Below the pieces are notes generated by a model. That model did not search any database. It was not told the DNA's origin and saw nothing but the letters and a program-made list of their open reading frames with translations. Shown piece by piece: positions 7,020 to 15,472 of a stretch of DNA of 64,000 nt (its first letter is position 1; every line of letters starts with the position of its first letter). Source of the DNA: Achromobacter pestifer (GTDB lineage: Bacteria; Pseudomonadota; Gammaproteobacteria; Burkholderiales; Burkholderiaceae_B); assembly GCF_902859625.1 (NCBI RefSeq), contig NZ_CADIJX010000005.1, positions 310,001 through 374,000 on the forward strand. The letters run 5' to 3'. A program made the translations under genes and the position numbers.

Positions 7020-8234
7020 ATGAAGCTGCACACCATCACTGCTGCACTGGCCATGGCGGGCCTGGGATTTGCAGGGGCAACCGCCCACGCACAAGGTATC
7101 TCCGACGATGTCATCCGCATCGGCTTCATCACCGATATGTCGGGCGTGTATTCTGACATCGACGGCAAGGCCGGGCTGGACGCAATCCGCATGGCGATCG
7201 AAGACGCCGGCGGTTCGATCAACGGCAAGAAGATCGAAGTCGTCTCGGCGGACCACCAGAACAAGGCCGACGTCGCGTCGGCGCGCGTGCGCGAATGGTT
7301 CGACGAACAGAAGGTGGACGTCATCATCGCCGGCACGAACTCGTCGACCAGCCTGGCCATGGCCGGCGTGGCCGCAGCCAAGAAGAAGCCCTTCATGGCA
7401 ATCGGCGCGGGCGCTTCTGACCTGACCAACGCGCAATGCTCGCCCTACACCGTGCACTACGCCTACGACACCGTGGCCCTGGCGCGCGGCACTGGTTCCG
7501 CCGTCGTGAAGGACGGCGGCAAGAGCTGGTTCTTCCTGACTGCCGACTATGCCTTCGGCCATGCGCTGGAGCGTGACACCATGGCCGTGGTCAAGGCCGC
7601 GGGCGGCGAAGTGAGAGGCCAGGTGCGGGCGCCGCTGGGCGCCTCGGACTTCTCGTCCTTCTTGCTGCAAGCGCAAGCCTCCAAGGCACAGATCCTGGGT
7701 CTGGCCAACGCAGGCGGCGACACCATCAACTCGATCAAGGCCGCCAATGAATTCGGCGTGACCAAGACCATGAAGATGGCGGGTCTGCTGGTCTTCATCA
7801 ACGATGTGCACGCGCTGGGCCTCCAGGCCACGCAGGGCATGTACTTGACCGATGGCTGGTACTGGGACCAATCCGACGCTTCGCGCGCCTGGTCCAAGAA
7901 GTTTGAAGCCAAGGTCGGCCGCAAGCCGTCGATGCTTCAGGCGGGCGACTATTCCGCCCTTACCTTCTATCTGAACGCGGTCAAAGCCACTGGCACTGAC
8001 GACGGCGATGCCGTGATGAAGTGGATGAAGTCCAACAAGATCAACGACTTCTTCGCCCAGGGCGGGTATGTGCGCGAAGACGGCCGCATGATCCACGACA
8101 TGTACCTGATGCAAGTGAAGACCCCGGCTGAGTCCAAGGCACCTTGGGACTACTACAAGGTCGTGGCGACGCTGCCTGGCGACGAGGTCTACACCAAGCT
8201 GTCCGAGTCCACCTGCAAGCTGGTCAAGAAGTAA
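7020..8234 (+). CDS. HAAT transporter 1 periplasmic substrate-binding protein
   Basis: 404-residue type I periplasmic binding protein of the leucine/isoleucine/valine-binding family. A Sec signal peptide (MKLHTITAALAMAGLGFAG, cleavage near AHA-Q at about residue 24) precedes DDVIRIGFITDMSGVYSDI, the typical first strand and ligand loop. Two cysteines (ALTNAQC-like region and near the C-terminus) could form a disulfide. The ATG at 7020 was chosen over an upstream in-frame start because it opens the signal peptide and follows AGAGGAG about 7 bases upstream. Its position between ATPases and permeases is unusual; an inverted repeat follows the gene. Confidence 0.88.
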   Translation: MKLHTITAALAMAGLGFAGATAHAQGISDDVIRIGFITDMSGVYSDIDGKAGLDAIRMAIEDAGGSINGKKIEVVSADHQNKADVASARVREWFDEQKVDVIIAGTNSSTSLAMAGVAAAKKKPFMAIGAGASDLTNAQCSPYTVHYAYDTVALARGTGSAVVKDGGKSWFFLTADYAFGHALERDTMAVVKAAGGEVRGQVRAPLGASDFSSFLLQAQASKAQILGLANAGGDTINSIKAANEFGVTKTMKMAGLLVFINDVHALGLQATQGMYLTDGWYWDQSDASRAWSKKFEAKVGRKPSMLQAGDYSALTFYLNAVKATGTDDGDAVMKWMKSNKINDFFAQGGYVREDGRMIHDMYLMQVKTPAESKAPWDYYKVVATLPGDEVYTKLSESTCKLVKK

Positions 8235-8247
8235 ACCGGCCCTTGTA

Positions 8248-8296
8248 ATCCAGAATGCGACCGGGCAGCCTCGTGCGCCACGGTCTCATTCTGGAT
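8248..8296 (+). promoter_or_regulatory. Intra-operon hairpin after the binding-protein gene
   Basis: A 16-bp inverted repeat (ATCCAGAATGCGACCG at 8248-8263 with 8281-8296, one mismatch) encloses a 17-base loop between the binding-protein stop and the permease gene. With no T-tract it is more likely an mRNA-stabilising or partial attenuating structure, which would let the binding protein be made in excess over the membrane subunits (inference). Confidence 0.6.
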
Positions 8297-8333
8297 AGTT
8301 CGCTTCCATCCGCACGCGCAGGATTTTCACAAG

Positions 8334-9221
8334 ATGACTGATATTTTCGGCATCCCTATACAAGCCCTGCTGGGCCAACTGTTATTGGGCCTGGTCAACG
8401 GTTCCTTCTATGCCATGCTGTCGCTCGGGCTTGCCGTTATTTTCGGGCTGCTGAACGTCATTAACTTCGCGCACGGCGCGCTTTACATGCTGGGTGCATT
8501 CGTTGCCTGGATGGGGCTGTCGTACCTGGGGTTGAACTACTGGGTCATGCTGGTCCTGGCGCCGCTGGTCGTCGGACTCTTCGGCATCCTCATTGAAAAG
8601 CTGCTGCTCAAGCATCTGTACAAACTCGACCATCTGTACGGCCTGCTGCTGACCTTCGGGCTGACGCTGTTGATCGAAGGGTTGTTCCGCAGCTTCTACG
8701 GCGTGTCTGGCCAACCGTATCCCACGCCCGAAGCCTTGCGCGGCGCGACCAATCTGGGCTTCATGATTCTGCCGAACTACCGTGGCTGGGTCGTGGCGGC
8801 ATCGGTGGTCGTGTGCCTGGCGACCTGGTTCGTGATCGAACGCACCCGCCTGGGCGCCCTCTTGCGCGCCGGCACCGAGAACCCGCGCCTGGTCGAAGCC
8901 TTTGGCGTGAACGTGCCCCGCATGATCACGCTGACCTATGGTTTCGGCGTGGCATTGGCCGGCTTTGCGGGCGTGCTTGCCGCCCCCGTCTTGCAGATTT
9001 CTCCGCTGATGGGGTCCAACCTCATCATCGTCGTGTTCGCCGTGGTCGTGATCGGGGGCATGGGGTCCATCATGGGCGCCATCGTCACCGGGTTGGGGCT
9101 GGGCGTGATTGAAGGACTGACCAAGGTGTTCTGGCCCGAAGCCTCCAGCACCGTCGTGTTCATCATCATGGCCATCGTTCTGTTGATCCGCCCGGCCGGG
9201 CTGTTCGGAAAAGAAAAATGA
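8334..9221 (+). CDS. HAAT transporter 1 permease, LivH-type
   Basis: 295-residue inner-membrane permease with about eight hydrophobic segments. Family features are LVNGSFYAMLSLGLAVIFGLLN near residue 18, NFAHGALYMLGAFVAW, and the cytoplasmic coupling region GLGVIEGLTKVFWPE near the C-terminus. It forms the translocation pathway with the LivM-type subunit. The stop overlaps the next start by 4 bp (ATGA). Spacing of 99 bp from the binding-protein gene is filled by the hairpin. Confidence 0.9.
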   Translation: MTDIFGIPIQALLGQLLLGLVNGSFYAMLSLGLAVIFGLLNVINFAHGALYMLGAFVAWMGLSYLGLNYWVMLVLAPLVVGLFGILIEKLLLKHLYKLDHLYGLLLTFGLTLLIEGLFRSFYGVSGQPYPTPEALRGATNLGFMILPNYRGWVVAASVVVCLATWFVIERTRLGALLRAGTENPRLVEAFGVNVPRMITLTYGFGVALAGFAGVLAAPVLQISPLMGSNLIIVVFAVVVIGGMGSIMGAIVTGLGLGVIEGLTKVFWPEASSTVVFIIMAIVLLIRPAGLFGKEK

Positions 9222-10201
9222 ATCGTCAACTCCTGGGCTATGCGGTCCTGGCCGTCGTGGTGGCCGCTCTACCCTTTCTTGGGGTGTATCCGATCTTCGC
9301 CATGAAGATCATGTGCTACGCGCTTTTCGCCTGCGCATTCAACCTGCTGCTGGGCTTCACGGGGCTGCTGTCCTTCGGGCACGCCGCCTTCCTGGGTAGC
9401 GCAGCCTATGCGGCTGGCCACGCCATGAAGGTCTGGGGTTTCCCGACGGAAATCGGTCTGCTGTTTGGCGTGGGCGTGGCAGCGTTGCTGGGTTTGGCGA
9501 TGGGCGCCATCGCCATCCGGCGCAGCGGCATCTACTTCGCCATGATCACCCTGGCGCTGGCGCAGATGGTGTTCTTCTTCTTCCTGCAAGCCAGCTTCAC
9601 GGGCGGTGAAGACGGCCTGCAAAGCGTGCCGCGCGGCACCTTGCTGGGGCTGGTCGACCTGTCCAAGGACATCAACCTGTACTACCTGGTGATGGGTATC
9701 TTCATCATCGGCTACTTCATCATCTGGCGCACGGTGAACTCGCCCTTCGGGCAAGTGCTGCAAGCGCTGCGTGAGAACGAACCGCGCGCCGTTTCGCTGG
9801 GCTACGACGTCGACCGCTTCAAGCTGCTGGCCTTCGTGCTGTCGGCGGCGCTGGCCGGCCTGGCGGGAGCCACCAAGACGCTGGTGTTCGTGTCCGCCAC
9901 CTTGTCGGATGCCACCTGGCAGATGTCGGGGCTGGTCATCCTGATGACGCTGATTGGCGGGTTGGGCACCCTGACCGGCCCGATCCTGGGCGCCTTCATC
10001 GTGGTGCTGCTGGAAAACAAGGTGGGCGATTTCGGCCAGATGATGGCCAACCTGACTGGCGTGGATTGGTTCCTGCGCCTGGGTGAGTCGGTCACGATTG
10101 TGATTGGCCTGATCTTCGTGATCTGCGTGCTGGCCTTCCGTCGCGGCATCGTGGGCGAAGTCGGCGCCTTCATTGAGCGACGTCGCACCGCCCGCGCCTG
10201 A
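9218..10201 (+). CDS. HAAT transporter 1 permease, LivM-type
   Basis: 327-residue inner-membrane permease and last gene of the operon. The conserved LivM motif NLLLGFTGLLSFGHAAFLG is near residue 45 and the EAA-like coupling region (ALRENEPRAVSLGYDV) near residue 190. About nine hydrophobic segments are seen, ending in a basic C-terminal tail. It pairs with the LivH-type subunit. A strong hairpin terminator lies 23 bp after the stop. Confidence 0.9.
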   Translation: MNRQLLGYAVLAVVVAALPFLGVYPIFAMKIMCYALFACAFNLLLGFTGLLSFGHAAFLGSAAYAAGHAMKVWGFPTEIGLLFGVGVAALLGLAMGAIAIRRSGIYFAMITLALAQMVFFFFLQASFTGGEDGLQSVPRGTLLGLVDLSKDINLYYLVMGIFIIGYFIIWRTVNSPFGQVLQALRENEPRAVSLGYDVDRFKLLAFVLSAALAGLAGATKTLVFVSATLSDATWQMSGLVILMTLIGGLGTLTGPILGAFIVVLLENKVGDFGQMMANLTGVDWFLRLGESVTIVIGLIFVICVLAFRRGIVGEVGAFIERRRTARA

Positions 10202-10224
10202 CCGGCACACCTTTGCCACACTGA

Positions 10225-10256
10225 CGAGGCCGCATCATGCGGCCTCGTTTGCATTT
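10225..10256 (+). terminator. Rho-independent terminator of the HAAT 1 operon
   Basis: CGAGGCCGCA-TCA-TGCGGCCTCG is a perfect 10-bp stem with a 3-base loop (10225-10247), followed by TTTGCATTT. Confidence 0.8.
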
Positions 10257-10282
10257 GGCACGACGGCTGACGCCCGTACAAT
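10255..10282 (+). promoter_or_regulatory. Sigma-70 promoter for the ProX-type gene
   Basis: TTGGCA (10255-10260), a 16-base spacer and TACAAT (10277-10282) lie 31 bases before the ATG at 10314. A CACCT/AGGTG dyad (10290-10307) is in the leader; the last arm may also serve as the ribosome site. Confidence 0.65.
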
Positions 10283-10313
10283 GAAACGCACCTAACCAAA
10301 CAGGTGCCTGACC

Positions 10314-11339
10314 ATGCGCAACCCGCATCCGTTCGCCCTCATCCCTGGTGCCCTGGCGCTGGCCGCGGCCCTCCTGGCCCCGGCGGCCCACGCGGCCCCC
10401 TCTGCCGCCCCCACCTGCGAGATCGACCGCCCCATCCGATTCAGCGGCCTGAACTGGGAATCCAACCTGGTACTGGCCGGCATCGAACGCTATGTGCTGG
10501 AGCACGGCTACGGTTGCAAGACCACGGTCGAGATCGGCGAAACGCTGCCCATGCTGGCCGCGCTACAGCGCGGCGACGTGGACGTGACGCCGGAAGTCTG
10601 GCCCGGCCAGATCGAAGGCGCCTGGAAGAAGGCGCTGGCCAGCGGCAAGGTGCTGGGCGTGGGGCACGTGTACGACGCAGGCGAAGGCTGGTACGTGCCG
10701 CGCTACACCGTCGAACGTCATCCCGAGCTGAAGTCCGCATCCGATCTGGCGCGCTTCAAGAGCGTGTTCGCCGACCCCGAGGAACCCGGGCGCGGCCGCA
10801 TCTACGGCTGCCCTGCCGGCTGGGCCTGCGGCACCCTGAACGACAATCTGCTGCGCGCCTTGAAGCTGGACAAAGACTATTCCCTGTTCGCGCCCGGTTC
10901 GGGCGCCGCGCAGAAGGCCGCCATCGTGTCGGCCTATAAGCGCAAACGCGACATCGTCTTTTATTACTGGACTCCCACGTCGTTGGTGGGCGCGCTGGAT
11001 CTGGTGAAGCTGGAACTCCCCGCCTTTGACCAGGCGGCCTACACCTGCATGACCGACCCCAAGTGTGCCAATCCGGTGGCTACCGAGTTCAAGCCCAATC
11101 CCGTGGTCACAGGCGTGAACGCCGCATTCGCCAAGCAGGCGCCAAAGATCGCCGAGTTCCTGGGCAAGCTGACCGTGCCGGACGACGCCATCAACGCGAC
11201 GCTGGGCTGGCTGGAGAACGAAGGCAAGGAGCCCGAGGACGCGGCGCGTTATTTCCTGAAACAGTACGGCCCCGTCTGGCGGCAATGGATGCCCGTGGAC
11301 ACGGCGGATCGTGTGCAAGCCGCGCTGTCGCGCGAATGA
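10314..11339 (+). CDS. Orphan OpuAC/ProX-type glycine betaine-like substrate-binding protein
   Basis: 341-residue exported binding protein of the OpuAC family (quaternary ammonium compounds such as glycine betaine or choline). The signal peptide covers about residues 1-27 (ALALAAALLAPAAHAA). Family features include VDVTPEVWPGQIEGAWK and the late GWLENEGKEPEDAARYFL helix. Ligand-box aromatic residues (several Trp/Tyr, e.g. YWTP) fit cation-pi binding. Four or more cysteines suggest disulfides. No ProV/ProW-type ATPase or permease gene is adjacent, so it must use a transporter encoded elsewhere or act as a sensor; it has its own promoter. Confidence 0.85.
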   Translation: MRNPHPFALIPGALALAAALLAPAAHAAPSAAPTCEIDRPIRFSGLNWESNLVLAGIERYVLEHGYGCKTTVEIGETLPMLAALQRGDVDVTPEVWPGQIEGAWKKALASGKVLGVGHVYDAGEGWYVPRYTVERHPELKSASDLARFKSVFADPEEPGRGRIYGCPAGWACGTLNDNLLRALKLDKDYSLFAPGSGAAQKAAIVSAYKRKRDIVFYYWTPTSLVGALDLVKLELPAFDQAAYTCMTDPKCANPVATEFKPNPVVTGVNAAFAKQAPKIAEFLGKLTVPDDAINATLGWLENEGKEPEDAARYFLKQYGPVWRQWMPVDTADRVQAALSRE

Positions 11340-11424
11340 TGAGCCGAAGACACCCGCCGCCTCATGTATCCTGACGTTTCGGCGCCGCAGAAGCGCCAAC
11401 CCGATTCAAGCAAAGGAAGATGAA

Positions 11425-12270
11425 ATGGATGCCCTGTATTGGCATGACGGTCACTGGACCACCGATAACCCCAAACTGCTCGGCCCCGCCGACCACGCCT
11501 TCTGGATGGCCAGCATGGTCTTCGACGGCGCGCGCGCATTCCGCGGCCTGACGCCTGACCTGGACCTGCATTGCCAGCGTGTCGTGCGCTCGGCCGAAAA
11601 GATGCTGATGAAGCCGCAGATCACTTGGGAAGCGATCCAGAAGCTGTGCCTGGAAGCCGTGGCCAAGTTCCCGGCTGGCACCGAGCTCTACATCAAGCCG
11701 ATGTTCTATTGCGCCGACGGCTTCCTGCTGCCCGATGCCGACAAGACCCTGTTCGTGCTGCACGTGTTCAAGGTGCCGATGCCGGGCGAGCAAGGCTTCT
11801 CGGCCTGCTTCTCCAGCTTTGCGCGTTCCTGGCCCAATATGGCGCCCACCGATGCCAAGGCGTCCTGCCTGTACCCCAATGGCCAGCGCGCCATCCGTGA
11901 AGCGGCGGAAAAGGGCTTTGACAACGCCATCATGCTGGACGGCGCGGACAACATCGCGGAGTTCGCCACCAGCAACCTGTGGATCGCCAAGAACGGCGTG
12001 GTGTCCACGCCCGTGGACAACGGCACGTTCCTGAACGGCATCACGCGCCGCCGCGTGCTGGCGCTGCTGAAGGCCGACGGCGTGGAAGTCCAAGAGCGCA
12101 GCCTGACCCGCGCCGACATCGAAGACGCCGACGAAGTGTTCTCGTCCGGCAACTACGGCAAAGTGGTTCACGTGAACCGCGTGGAAGGCCGCGCGCTGGA
12201 ATACGGCCCGCTGGCCCGCCGTGCGCATAAGCTGTACATGGACTACGCGGAAAGCACGGGCCGCCGCTAG
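11425..12270 (+). CDS. ilvE: Branched-chain amino acid aminotransferase (class IV PLP)
   Basis: 281-residue fold-type IV PLP enzyme interconverting branched-chain amino acids and their 2-oxo acids. Motifs: VFDGARAFRG near the N-terminus, the region DAKASCLYPNGQRAIREAAEKG with the PLP lysine, DNAIMLDG, and EFATSNLWIAKNGVVSTP (phosphate cup/EPTGAN-like region as EFATSN). The start MDALYWHDG at 11425 matches family N-termini; the longer frame to 11311 was rejected. Class IV also includes aminodeoxychorismate lyase and D-amino-acid transaminase; the YIKPMFYCADG segment and length favour the branched-chain type, with moderate certainty on the exact substrate. Confidence 0.82.
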   Translation: MDALYWHDGHWTTDNPKLLGPADHAFWMASMVFDGARAFRGLTPDLDLHCQRVVRSAEKMLMKPQITWEAIQKLCLEAVAKFPAGTELYIKPMFYCADGFLLPDADKTLFVLHVFKVPMPGEQGFSACFSSFARSWPNMAPTDAKASCLYPNGQRAIREAAEKGFDNAIMLDGADNIAEFATSNLWIAKNGVVSTPVDNGTFLNGITRRRVLALLKADGVEVQERSLTRADIEDADEVFSSGNYGKVVHVNRVEGRALEYGPLARRAHKLYMDYAESTGRR

Positions 12271-12300
12271 GCTGCCAGCCCCGCTGCAACCAAACTCACG

Positions 12301-12330
12301 CTGCCCGCCTTTCCGCGGGCAGTGTTGTAT
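12301..12330 (+). terminator. Hairpin terminator after the aminotransferase gene
   Basis: CTGCCCGC-CTTTCC-GCGGGCAG (12301-12322) is followed by TGTTGTATT. It has a perfect 8-bp stem and a T-rich but interrupted tail, and sits 18 bp before plcN. Confidence 0.65.
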
Positions 12331-12347
12331 TCAAGGATGCCTGACCC

Positions 12348-14501
12348 ATGCACAGCAGACGCGATTTCCTGCGCAACAGCGCAACTCTGGCCGGCGCCAC
12401 CAGCGCGCTCGCGCTGCTGCCGGCGTCCATTCGCCGCGCGCTTGCCATCCCCGCCAACCAGCGCACCGGCACGATCCGCGATGTGGAACACATCGTGATC
12501 TTCATGCAGGAAAACCGCTCGTTCGATCATTACTTTGGCGGACTGGCGGGCGTGCGCGGTTTCGGCGACCGCTTCCCCATTCCCGTGCCCGACAGCCCCG
12601 ACGCCCGCCATCGCACCGTCTGGGCGCAGTACAACGACAAGCCCGATGAAGGCGGCCCGCGTACCGTGCTGCCTTACCACCTGGATACGCAAGAGGACTT
12701 TGAAACCTTGCGCATCGCCAGCACGCCCCACACTTGGTCCAACGCACAGGACGCCTGGGAAGCGGGCCGCATGGGCCGATGGCCGGCGGCCAAGAAAAAC
12801 CATTCGATGGCGTACTACACCGAGGCAGACATGCCTTTCCAGTACGCCATGGCACGCGCCTTCACGGTCTGCGATGCCTATCACTGCTCGTTCACCGGCG
12901 GCACCAATACGAACAGGCTGTTCGTCTGGAGCGGCACGAACGACGGCGAGGGACGCGGCAACGGCCCGGCGCTGGGCAACGTCTACAACAAGCTCAAGGC
13001 CGGCGACCCCGCCCGCGCCTATACGTGGACGACTTATCCGGAACGGCTGGAGGCCGCCGGCATCAGCTGGCGCATCTACCAGGACATGGCGGACAACTAT
13101 TCGCTGAACCCCACGGCAGGATTCAAAGCCTATCGCGACGCCTACCATGGCTTGCCGGGATCGGCCGCCGTGCTGAAGGAAAAGGCGCTGACCACCCGCG
13201 GCCTGGACCTGCTGCGCCAGGACGTGCTGGACGGCACGCTGCCGCAAGTGTCGTGGATTTGCGCAACCAAGGCCGGGTCCGAGCACCCCAGCCCCTCCAG
13301 CCCCGCGCAAGGCGCGGACTACACGGCCCGCGTGCTGGACGCGCTGACCGCCAATCCCGATGTCTGGAGCAAGACGGTCTTGCTGCTGATGTTCGACGAA
13401 AACGATGGATTCTTCGATCACATGCCGCCGCCCGCGCCGCCTTCGCGTGATGCGTCGGGTGCCTTGGCCGGCGCGTCCACCGTGGATACGCGAGGCGAAT
13501 ACCACGAGATCATCACCGGCGTGGAAAAAGACGACACGCCTGCGCACTTGCACGGCGTCTACGGACTGGGGCCGCGCGTGCCCATGTATGTGCTGTCGCC
13601 CTGGACCAAGGGGGGCTGGGTCAATTCGCAAGTGTTCGACCATACGTCCGTCCTGCGTTTCGTCGAGCAGCGTTTCGGCGTGGCCGAACCGAACATCTCA
13701 CCCTGGCGCCGCGCGGTCTGCGGCGATCTGACGTCGATCTTCGACTTCGCCAATCCGAACGGCGTCGACCTGCTGCGCGGTTTGCCCGCCACGGCAGAAC
13801 GCGCAGCACAGGCATCCGCGTTGCCCGGTACCGTCATACCGCCCGCGCCCATCCACCCGGACATGGCCCGTCAGCAATCCGGCACGCGCCCGTCGCGCGC
13901 CTTGCCCTATGCGCTGCATGTCCACGCCAAAGTGGACGGCGACCGCGTGAGGCTGCAATTTGAGAATGCCGGCGCGGCGGGCGCGGTGCTGCATGTCTAT
14001 GACCGGCTGCGCTTGGATGCTGGGCCCCGCCGGTACACCGTGGAAGCGGGCAAGCGACTGGAAGACGAATGGATGGCGTCTGAGAATGACGGCCACTACG
14101 ACCTCTGGGTGCTGGGCCCCAACGGATTCCACCGGCATTGCACGGGACGCGCCGCAGCCGGGGCCACGCCGCCCTTGACCGTCACCGCCTCGTATGACGG
14201 GCCTGGCGCCGCTTTGCGGCTATCGGTGCACAACCCAGGCCCGCAATTACGATCGTTCCGTGTGGACGCCAATGCCTACGGCTACCCGCAGCAAGCCAGC
14301 ACTGCGTTGGCGCCTGGCGAATCCGTCGATCTATCGTGGGATATGACCCGTACGGGCGGTTGGTATGACGTGACCGTGCAAGATTTGGATGACCCGGCCT
14401 GCACGCGCCGGCTGGCTGGCCGCATCGAGACCGGCAATGCTTCTACTTCCGACCCCGAAATGGGGCAGGCGCTACACCTGCGATGGACTTCCCCGGCATG
14501 A
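12348..14501 (+). CDS. plcN: Phosphocholine-specific phospholipase C, Tat-exported
   Basis: 717-residue secreted phosphoesterase of the PlcH/PlcN/AcpA family that hydrolyses phosphatidylcholine-type lipids. The twin-arginine signal is MHSRRDFLRNSATLAG. The alkaline-phosphatase-like core starts with HIVIFMQENRSFDHYFG, which holds the metal ligand and nucleophile region, and continues with LLMFDENDGFFDHMPPP (metal-binding DEND and DH). The final ~200 residues (from LPYALHVHAKVDG) form two beta-rich repeats of the C-terminal phospholipase C domain. Length and order match the family. In pathogens these enzymes act in phosphate or choline scavenging and host-membrane damage; the role here is unproven. 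Confidence 0.92.
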   Translation: MHSRRDFLRNSATLAGATSALALLPASIRRALAIPANQRTGTIRDVEHIVIFMQENRSFDHYFGGLAGVRGFGDRFPIPVPDSPDARHRTVWAQYNDKPDEGGPRTVLPYHLDTQEDFETLRIASTPHTWSNAQDAWEAGRMGRWPAAKKNHSMAYYTEADMPFQYAMARAFTVCDAYHCSFTGGTNTNRLFVWSGTNDGEGRGNGPALGNVYNKLKAGDPARAYTWTTYPERLEAAGISWRIYQDMADNYSLNPTAGFKAYRDAYHGLPGSAAVLKEKALTTRGLDLLRQDVLDGTLPQVSWICATKAGSEHPSPSSPAQGADYTARVLDALTANPDVWSKTVLLLMFDENDGFFDHMPPPAPPSRDASGALAGASTVDTRGEYHEIITGVEKDDTPAHLHGVYGLGPRVPMYVLSPWTKGGWVNSQVFDHTSVLRFVEQRFGVAEPNISPWRRAVCGDLTSIFDFANPNGVDLLRGLPATAERAAQASALPGTVIPPAPIHPDMARQQSGTRPSRALPYALHVHAKVDGDRVRLQFENAGAAGAVLHVYDRLRLDAGPRRYTVEAGKRLEDEWMASENDGHYDLWVLGPNGFHRHCTGRAAAGATPPLTVTASYDGPGAALRLSVHNPGPQLRSFRVDANAYGYPQQASTALAPGESVDLSWDMTRTGGWYDVTVQDLDDPACTRRLAGRIETGNASTSDPEMGQALHLRWTSPA

Positions 14502-14893
14502 AACCACCCGCCCCTTATGAAAACGCAGTGACATTCCAGTTTGGCGATAGCCCCGAGCTGGCCAACGAATTGCTGGCCCTGGTACTGGCCGGCACCAAGA
14601 CGGCGACCTGCGGCGCACTGCACCACTTCAACGACAAAGAGCCCGTGCCCGAGGCCGGCCGGCGCGACGTGGTGCTGGACGGGCAAGGCCGGCCCGCCTG
14701 CGTCATCGAAACCACCAGCGTGCTGATCCAGCGCTTTGACCAGGTGGACGAGGCCTTCGCGCTGGCCGAAGGCGAAGGACCCTACGACGTCTGGCGCGAG
14801 GCACACATCGCCTACTTCGAGCGTAACGGCGGCTATGCGCCCGAGATGATGCTGGTCTGCGAACGCTTCCGCGTGATCGAGGTCTTTGAATAA
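14483..14893 (+). CDS. ASCH domain protein
   Basis: 136-residue protein of the ASCH family, a PUA-like beta-barrel thought to bind RNA or nucleosides. The signature GTKTATCGALHHFN (family G-x-K-x-x-T) is at about residues 34-47, followed by GRRDVVLDGQGRPACVIETT and a C-terminal MMLVCERFRVIEVFE strand typical of the YqfB/ASCH group. Some members hydrolyse N4-acetylcytidine; that activity is not predictable here. It overlaps plcN by 19 bp; an alternative ATG at 14498 would give a 4-bp overlap. The pairing with plcN is probably positional only. Confidence 0.8.
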   Translation: MDFPGMKPPAPYENAVTFQFGDSPELANELLALVLAGTKTATCGALHHFNDKEPVPEAGRRDVVLDGQGRPACVIETTSVLIQRFDQVDEAFALAEGEGPYDVWREAHIAYFERNGGYAPEMMLVCERFRVIEVFE

Positions 14894-14902
14894 CCCTTCA
14901 TT

Positions 14903-14928
14903 ATTTATGTAATATCGACTACATAAAT
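14903..14928. promoter_or_regulatory. Operator-like palindrome upstream of ridA-tetR
   Basis: ATTTATGTA (14903-14911), 8 bases, TACATAAAT (14920-14928) form a perfect 9+9 inverted repeat in an AT-rich stretch between the ASCH gene and the RidA-like gene. A possible promoter (TCGACT 14915-14920, TATCTC 14938-14943, 17-base spacer) overlaps it. The geometry fits a TetR-family operator, most simply for the TetR gene at 15473, giving autoregulation. Confidence 0.65.
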
Positions 14929-14971
14929 GCGCTAAGCTATCTCGCCCCCTCGACACTAGCTAGAGCGCATC

Positions 14972-15442
14972 ATGACTGAACATGCTTACCCGGAAGCAAC
15001 AACGATCGTTCCGACCCGAACAGGAATGGTCGCCATACCTGGATTCCTCGCGGCCGACGTCCAGCAATATCACTATGCGCCGGCCCGCCGAGCCGGTGAT
15101 TTCGTCTTCGTGTCGGGCGTGGTTGTCGCCAATCCATCGCCCGAGCCCATGGAGGGCGAAGCGTTCAAACAGGCGTTGCGCCAGGTTTTTCGCAACATCG
15201 AACAACTACTCGCGGCCTGCCAGGCCGAGCTATCGGATGTGGTCGAATTGCAGATGTTCCATGTCTTCGGCAGCGATCACACCACGCTCGACAAAGCCGC
15301 ACAGCTGCAAGCCATTGCCGCCGTTCGGGACGAGTTCTTTGCCGCCCCCTACCCCGCCGCGGTTGAGTTGGCCGTTGCGGATCTGAATCCGCCGGGCGGG
15401 CTGGTCGAAATCAAGGCGCTCGCGTTTTCCCCGACGCGCTAA
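14972..15442 (+). CDS. RidA/YjgF-family protein
   Basis: 156-residue member of the RidA (YjgF/YER057c/UK114) family of trimeric enamine/imine deaminases and related hydrolases. Family features: YHYAPARRAGDFVFVSGVV (first beta-strands), QALRQVFRNIEQLLAACQAE helix, DVVELQMFHV, FFAAPYPAAVELAVADLNPPG (the usual P-x-R-ExA region, here PAAVELAV) and GGLVEIKALAF. The arginine that binds the substrate carboxylate in true RidA (ARxx) is not obvious, so deaminase activity is uncertain. It lies 30 bp before a TetR gene behind a shared operator-like palindrome. Confidence 0.8.
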   Translation: MTEHAYPEATTIVPTRTGMVAIPGFLAADVQQYHYAPARRAGDFVFVSGVVVANPSPEPMEGEAFKQALRQVFRNIEQLLAACQAELSDVVELQMFHVFGSDHTTLDKAAQLQAIAAVRDEFFAAPYPAAVELAVADLNPPGGLVEIKALAFSPTR

Positions 15443-15472
15443 CTCGCCCACCCAGCAGAAAGAGGAAAAAGA

